Source: Pseudomonas versuta (GTDB taxonomy: Bacteria; Pseudomonadota; Gammaproteobacteria; Pseudomonadales; Pseudomonadaceae). From it: DNA of 64,000 nucleotides. The stretch lies in NCBI RefSeq assembly GCF_001294575.1, contig NZ_CP012676.1, forward strand, positions 3,880,001-3,944,000, given 5' to 3'. Under the pieces are notes generated by a model that saw nothing but the letters and a program-made list of their open reading frames with translations, had not been told where the DNA came from and ran no database searches. The position numbers and the translations under genes are program-made. Below are positions 59,589-64,000 of this stretch, in pieces. Position 1 is the first letter of the stretch, and every line of letters starts with the position of its first letter.

Positions 59589-59951
59589 GGCTATATCCTT
59601 TCAAATACCAAGTTCAATCGTTCGACCACAACCCTACCTCATAGTGCCTAGGGTCTGTTGGCGTTTCATTGCGTACGGGGTTTTTAATCAAGCCCTGACC
59701 ACGCAGTTCGCAGGCAGCGCCACGTACGCCCGGCACTATAGAACATGGATGTGCGAACGATGAAAAATATGCCTGCACGGCCGTCAGTTGCAATCCGGGA
59801 CAGCTTCATTCGAAACCCACAGGCCCAGGCAGCCATCACGGGAAGGCAAAAAGCCACTATTTGTACGAAATACCACTGATGCCGTCACACCGATGTCATA
59901 CAAACGCAATAACTTCAGCCGCTTCTTACTGCGTTGTAGGCAAAAACCCGG
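59589..59951. other. Intergenic region between DUF2333 and ctpL
   Basis: A 363-bp gap between divergent genes. The left part is the DUF2333 promoter side; the right part carries the candidate Pho box. No ORF, tRNA or clear hairpin was found. The ctpL ATG has only a weak Shine-Dalgarno (TAGG, well upstream). Confidence 0.5.
59882..59899 (+). promoter_or_regulatory. Candidate Pho box upstream of ctpL
   Basis: CCGTCAC-accg-ATGTCAT: two 7-bp half sites with 4-bp spacing, matching CTGTCAT-N4-CTGTCAT at 5/7 and 6/7 positions. It lies 52 bp before the ctpL start, with a weak AATAAC -10 about 11 bp after it. CtpL in P. aeruginosa is a receptor for phosphate taxis at low phosphate, so PhoB control would make sense. 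Confidence 0.5.
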
Positions 59952-61913
59952 ATGCGCCTGAAACTGCTAACCAACTTGAACACACTGTTGCTGGTCGCCG
60001 TTTGCCTGGCGCTGGGCGCAACCCTATGGTGGTCGCAAAGGGCTCTGGAGCGGCCCTTTCTGTTGATGGAGCGCTACTTGAGTCTCTCTCAACAGTTCCA
60101 GAACCAGGTGGCGCGCAACGTTGAGGACTACCTTGGCAGCGGCGACGCCGTGCGCCTGAGCGATGCCAACAGTGCTCTGCACACACTCAAGACAGAACTC
60201 GTCTCACTGCCCCCGGCCATGGCCGACGCCTTGCGCCCCAGCCTTGATGACCTGAGCACCTTCAGCAATAGCCGACTGCTGGCCGCTGGCAAATTGGCCG
60301 GTGACCCGCAAGCGTTGCTGTTGCAGGCCGAGCGCGAGCTGGCGGCCAACCTGGAGCAACTGAGCCAGTACGCCAATCAGGCCGACTCTACCCAAGCCCG
60401 TCTCTATTTACCGCACCTGCTGACCGCCTCCCTGCACCTGGCCAGGCTGTCCTTGAGCCGTGACAAACTGGTCAGCAGCGCACGCAGCGAGCTGGCAGGC
60501 GACGTAGAGCGCGAACTCAGCGGCATCAAGGCCCAGACACAACAGATCCAGGCCCTGCCCTTGCTCGGGATCAGTGCTCAGAGCACTTCGGGCAGTGACG
60601 ACTTTGCCGCATTGATGGGGCTCGAAGCCGATCACACGGCCCAGGCCGAAGATTCCGGGCTCGGATTCAAGCGTGAACTCAACAACCTGCTGAGCCGCTA
60701 CCCCACCGAACTCAAGCGCACCCAGGAGCAAATCGAACAACGCGCCCTGCTCAGTAACAGCACTCACCAGAAACTCGGCGCCGTGCAACAGGCAATTGCC
60801 GCACTGGAACCGCAGGTGCGCGCCGAGCATGGGCACATTCAGAGTGAAGTGCGGCTGATCCAGGGTGTGATGATTGGCCTGATTCTGCTGATCGCGCTCC
60901 TGATCGACACGCTGCAGCGCAGGCTGGCCAGGGTTCTGACCTGCCTGGCCGGGCTGCTGTCGACCTGGGCAGACGGAGACTTCAGCCGCAATATCCAGCT
61001 GGGCAAGACCAATCGTGAACTGCATGACATCGAGGCTTCGCTCAATCGTCTTCGCGTATATCTGGTGAATCTGGTGGGCACCTTGCGCCTGAATGCCGAA
61101 CAGGTCGCCGCCAGCAGCCAGACCCTGGCCGGGCTCAGCAGCGGTCTGCACAGCGGTGCCGAACGTCAGGCCGGTGATACCGCCCAGATCCGTGACGCGC
61201 TGGGCGAGCTGGAAGCAACCATCACACAGGTGGCGGGCGATGCCAGCCATGCCGCCGACGCCAGTCGCAGCGCAGGTACGGCCGTGGCCCAGGGGCAGCG
61301 GGTCATCGGCCAGAGCCTGAGCGGGTTACACGCACTGGTCACGGAAGTACAAGGCAACGCACAGAGCATCGAACATCTGGCAGAGGAGTCGGCAACCATC
61401 GGCGGGGTATTGACCGTGATTCGCTCCATCGCCGACCAGACCAACCTGCTGGCGCTTAATGCCGCCATTGAAGCCGCCCGCGCAGGAGAAATGGGCCGCG
61501 GCTTTGCCGTAGTGGCCGAAGAAGTGCGCTCCCTTGCCCAGCGTACGGCAGGTGCCACCAGCGAGATCCAGACCCTGATTGGCGGGCTGCAACTGGCCGC
61601 CCGCCAATCGGTTGAGGGCATGCGCATACAAGTTGAACATGCCCGGGCCACCGCGCAAAAAGCCCAGGACGCTGAAGGCGCGCTGGATGAAATTGTCGGG
61701 GCCATCACCACCATTTCCGGCACCGCAGTGCGCATCGCCGAGGTCACCGCGCAACAAAGTGCAGCGGTCGCCGAAATACGCGACCACAGCGAACGCATTC
61801 ACCAATTGGGCGACGACAACCTGCAACGCATCGGCATCGCACGGGATCAAAGCCAGCAACTGCTGGAGCTGGGCGGCAAATTGAATGCAGCCGTGCACAC
61901 CTTCCGCCTGTAG
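59952..61913 (+). CDS. ctpL: Methyl-accepting chemotaxis protein, CtpL type
   Basis: A 653-residue chemoreceptor. Membrane helix 1 at about residues 8-28 ([21 protein letters not shown]), a long all-helical periplasmic ligand-binding domain to about 300, and helix 2 ([17 protein letters not shown]). A HAMP region follows, then the signalling domain with the hairpin tip [21 protein letters not shown] and [32 protein letters not shown]. No C-terminal CheR pentapeptide is present. By neighbourhood (between DUF2333 and dsbD) and domain plan it corresponds to CtpL, receptor for inorganic phosphate and some aromatic compounds. The stop TAG lies inside a REPIN. Confidence 0.86.
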   Translation: MRLKLLTNLNTLLLVAVCLALGATLWWSQRALERPFLLMERYLSLSQQFQNQVARNVEDYLGSGDAVRLSDANSALHTLKTELVSLPPAMADALRPSLDDLSTFSNSRLLAAGKLAGDPQALLLQAERELAANLEQLSQYANQADSTQARLYLPHLLTASLHLARLSLSRDKLVSSARSELAGDVERELSGIKAQTQQIQALPLLGISAQSTSGSDDFAALMGLEADHTAQAEDSGLGFKRELNNLLSRYPTELKRTQEQIEQRALLSNSTHQKLGAVQQAIAALEPQVRAEHGHIQSEVRLIQGVMIGLILLIALLIDTLQRRLARVLTCLAGLLSTWADGDFSRNIQLGKTNRELHDIEASLNRLRVYLVNLVGTLRLNAEQVAASSQTLAGLSSGLHSGAERQAGDTAQIRDALGELEATITQVAGDASHAADASRSAGTAVAQGQRVIGQSLSGLHALVTEVQGNAQSIEHLAEESATIGGVLTVIRSIADQTNLLALNAAIEAARAGEMGRGFAVVAEEVRSLAQRTAGATSEIQTLIGGLQLAARQSVEGMRIQVEHARATAQKAQDAEGALDEIVGAITTISGTAVRIAEVTAQQSAAVAEIRDHSERIHQLGDDNLQRIGIARDQSQQLLELGGKLNAAVHTFRL

Positions 61914-61973
61914 GAGCGAGCTTGCTCGCGAGCCGTTTGCGATTTAAAAGCTCGCGAGCAAGCTCGCTCCTAA
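61909..61973. repeat. REPIN overlapping the ctpL stop codon
   Basis: CTGTAGGAGCGAGCTTGCTC from 61909 and its inverted partner GAGCAAGCTCGCTCCTA to 61973, separated by 20 bp. The TAG of the left half is the ctpL stop codon. Same family as the element at 16113. Lies 58 bp before dsbD. Confidence 0.85.
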
Positions 61974-62031
61974 AGGGCATCTGCGCATTCAGTCCGCTAT
62001 CATGCGCCCACGTTTGATTTGCGAGATTCCT

Positions 62032-63810
62032 ATGCGCCGCCTGCTCCTTCTTTTGTGTCTGCTGTTCGCCGTACCGGTCATGGGCGCCGGTCTGCTGGAT
62101 AACCGGCCCAGTTCTACGCTGGGCGCAATCAATAACAGCAACGACTTTTTACCGGTGCGTGACGCGTTCAGGCTCAACCTGATCGACACCACGCCCGAGA
62201 CGATCAAGCTGCGCTTTGTGCCGACTGAAGGCTATTACCTGTATCGACACAAGTTCGCGTTTAAAACCGAACCGGCCGATATCGCCCTGGGCACGCCACA
62301 GCTGCCGCCCGGCGAGCAAAAACACGATGAGTACTTCGGCGACGTCGAGGTCTATCACGGCATTCTCGATGTCGACATCCCGCGCCCGGCCAATGATCAG
62401 CGCCCGTTCACCCTGCTGGTCACTTACCAGGGCTGCGCTGACAAGGGGTTGTGCTATCCGCCGGAAACCGAACGCCTGAACATCGGCGGCACACCGGTTT
62501 CGACCGCTGTTGCCGAGGCTGCAGCGCCCGCAGCAAAAAGTTGGGGCTGGCGCGAGCTGGCACTGTTTTTCCTCGCCGGGCTGGGCCTGACCTTCACTCC
62601 CTGTGTGTTGCCGATGCTGCCGATACTGTCGGGGGTGGTGTTGCGCGGCCAGGTGGGCGGGCTTCGCGGCTTTAGCCTGTCACTGGCCTACGTGCTGCCC
62701 ATGGCCGCCTGCTTTGCATTGCTTGGCGCGCTGATGGGGATGTTCGGCGCCCAGCTCAATCTTCAGGCACGCCTGCAATCGGTGTGGGTGCTGGCGCCGT
62801 TTGCGCTGTTTTTCGCGATTTTTGCCCTGGCCATGTTCGGCGTATTCGAGCTGAAGCTGCCGCAAGCCATCAGCAACCGCCTCGATCGCGTCGCCAATCG
62901 CACCCAGGGTGGCTCGCTATGGGGCGCTGCCGTGCTGGGGGTTGTGTCCAGCTTGCTGGTGTCGCCCTGCGTCTCGGCCCCGCTGGCCGGAGCGTTGCTC
63001 TATATCAGCGCCAGTGGCGATGCACTGGGCGGCGGTTTGAAATTGTTTGCCCTGGGGCTGGGTATGGGTGCGCCCCTGCTGCTGCTGGCCACAGGCGGCG
63101 CCGCCTGGTTGCCAAAAAGCGGGCCGTGGCTGGTCAGCGTCAAAAATGCCATTGGCGTGCTGTTGCTAGGACTGGCCATCGGCCTGCTCAGCCGCGTGCT
63201 GCCCGGGCCCATTATCTTGCTGCTGATTGGTCTGCTGGCGGCCGGGGTGAGTCTGTTTCTCGGCACTCTGGAGTTCGGCTACAAAGCACCGCGCCAACGT
63301 CTGGCGCAGTTGCTTGGCCTATTTCTGCTGGTCTATGCACTGGCCTGCTGGTACGGCGCACTCAGTGGCCAGAGCGATCCGTTTAACCCTGTGGGGCACT
63401 CACAGTCGTTGGCACGTGCCGCCAGCGCGCCTCAGACCGAGGATCAGTGGCAAACCGTCAGCACCGCAGGTGAGCTGGACAAGGTGTTGGCACAAGCCAG
63501 TGCCGCTGGCCAGCCGCTGTTGCTGGACTGGTACGCCGACTGGTGCGTCAGCTGCAAGGTGATCGAGCACGGGGTCCTGAACAACCCGCAGGTGCTGGAC
63601 CGGCTCAAAGGCTACCGGCGGGTACGGTTTGACATGACCGCCAGCAATGCCGGGCAACGTGCCCTGCTCGATCGCTATCAATTATTCGGGCCACCGGCAC
63701 TGATGTTCTTTGGCAAAAATGGCCACGAAATAAGTGACCAGCGGGTCATCGGCGAGATCAATGCAGCGGACTTCGCCGAACGTGTCGCCAACGCGAATGA
63801 CCAGATCTAG
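62032..63810 (+). CDS. dsbD: Thiol:disulfide interchange protein DsbD
   Basis: A 592-residue three-domain reductase. Signal peptide MRRLLLLLCLLFAVPVMGA. The N-terminal periplasmic domain has the redox pair in YQGCADKGLCYPPETERL. The central eight-helix membrane domain has a conserved cysteine in GLTFTPCVLPMLPILSGV and another in LLVSPCVSAPLAGALL. The C-terminal thioredoxin domain has active site CVSC in DWYADWCVSCKVIE. DsbD carries electrons from cytoplasmic thioredoxin to DsbC, DsbG and CcmG in the periplasm. GAG eight bases before the ATG serves as ribosome site; an in-frame ATG 10 codons upstream is less likely. Confidence 0.92.
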   Translation: MRRLLLLLCLLFAVPVMGAGLLDNRPSSTLGAINNSNDFLPVRDAFRLNLIDTTPETIKLRFVPTEGYYLYRHKFAFKTEPADIALGTPQLPPGEQKHDEYFGDVEVYHGILDVDIPRPANDQRPFTLLVTYQGCADKGLCYPPETERLNIGGTPVSTAVAEAAAPAAKSWGWRELALFFLAGLGLTFTPCVLPMLPILSGVVLRGQVGGLRGFSLSLAYVLPMAACFALLGALMGMFGAQLNLQARLQSVWVLAPFALFFAIFALAMFGVFELKLPQAISNRLDRVANRTQGGSLWGAAVLGVVSSLLVSPCVSAPLAGALLYISASGDALGGGLKLFALGLGMGAPLLLLATGGAAWLPKSGPWLVSVKNAIGVLLLGLAIGLLSRVLPGPIILLLIGLLAAGVSLFLGTLEFGYKAPRQRLAQLLGLFLLVYALACWYGALSGQSDPFNPVGHSQSLARAASAPQTEDQWQTVSTAGELDKVLAQASAAGQPLLLDWYADWCVSCKVIEHGVLNNPQVLDRLKGYRRVRFDMTASNAGQRALLDRYQLFGPPALMFFGKNGHEISDQRVIGEINAADFAERVANANDQI

Positions 63811-63940
63811 AGGGCTGGTCACAAACTTTTCGCGAACATCGGTCATCGTGCTGGCTATTGCAGTTAACTGGACAGCGAATCCTCTTTTCGGCATAGTCGC
63901 CCGGCACTGATACCTGCACACACATAACAAGGAACAGCAG

Positions 63941-64000
63941 ATGGCGACTTTTCTGGTTCTGCACGGCCCCAACCTGAATCTGCTTGGCACCCGTGAGCCG
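63941..64000 (+). CDS. aroQ: 3-dehydroquinate dehydratase type II, N-terminal fragment
   Basis: The first 20 codons (MATFLVLHGPNLNLLGTREP) are in the window and match the start of type II dehydroquinases exactly, including the LHGPNLNLLG motif. AAGGA lies upstream of the ATG. It acts in the shikimate pathway. The gene order dsbD-aroQ, with accB/accC usually following, is standard in Pseudomonas. The 130 bp between dsbD and aroQ contain no feature I can name beyond the likely promoter. Confidence 0.9.
   Translation, partial: MATFLVLHGPNLNLLGTREP

Overview
The window is a contiguous piece of a Pseudomonas chromosome, most likely from the P. fluorescens lineage broadly. The evidence is gene content and order that I recall from P. 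aeruginosa and relatives (the speA-sui1-nudix-DUF2333-ctpL-dsbD-aroQ run, the flp-tad-rcp/pprAB locus, the cueR and RIO-kinase neighbourhood), plus intergenic REP/REPIN palindromes of the types TGTAGGAGCGAGCTTGCTCGCG and TGTGGGAGCCGGCTTGCC. No tRNA, rRNA, CRISPR array, insertion sequence or prophage was seen. Both ends are cut inside genes: mmsA at the left and aroQ at the right.

Layout. 1-3.3 kb: beta-alanine catabolism (mmsA/bauC, bauA) with a divergent LysR regulator and a RutR-like TetR regulator. 3.3-11 kb: ordinary metabolic and transport genes (YigZ, SDR, ChaA-type antiporter, adenine deaminase, LysR, quinone oxidoreductase, Bcr/CflA pump). Here there are also two intergenic oddities: tandem 100-bp repeats carrying DnaA boxes, and a 56-codon gene whose ribosome binding site is buried in a perfect 14-bp hairpin. 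11.1-12.3 kb: copper response (copZ, its CueR operator, a small exported protein, cueR). 12.4-16.1 kb: sulfide detoxification (TauE/SafE exporter, DUF442-SQR fusion, BigR repressor, divergent ETHE1-type persulfide dioxygenase). 16.2-25.4 kb: RIO-type kinase, AraC/BASS transporter pair, thiolase/FabG4/MaoC fatty-acyl genes, MazG-like pyrophosphatase, CmoM-like methyltransferase and two DUF4136 lipoproteins.

25.4-44.7 kb is the most distinctive region: a complete Flp/Tad pilus locus. It holds tadG, the sensor kinase pprA, tadF, prepilin peptidase fppA, response regulator pprB, a DUF3613 protein, tadDCBAZ-rcpA-rcpC, pilin flp and a stand-alone receiver protein. These are followed by a two-partner-secretion type outer-membrane transporter and a 604-residue glycine-rich lipoprotein. 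Three promoters in this block (tadG, pprB, flp) share the element ATTAATACYTT inside a dyad (AAGG-n-ATTAAT-n-CCTT), with weaker relatives upstream of the last two genes. I propose this as the PprB operator that ties the locus into one regulon.

45-64 kb: pbpC and a bacterial alpha-2-macroglobulin (periplasmic defence pair), a MATE pump behind a 151-bp REPIN, an esterase lipoprotein, speA, sui1, nudix, DUF2333, a CtpL-type chemoreceptor with a plausible Pho box upstream, dsbD and the start of aroQ. Nothing in the window clearly defines a wholly new system. The best candidates for new biology are the Tad-associated transporter/glycine-rich lipoprotein/receiver module, the shared dyad motif, the DnaA-box repeats and the hairpin-controlled mini-gene.
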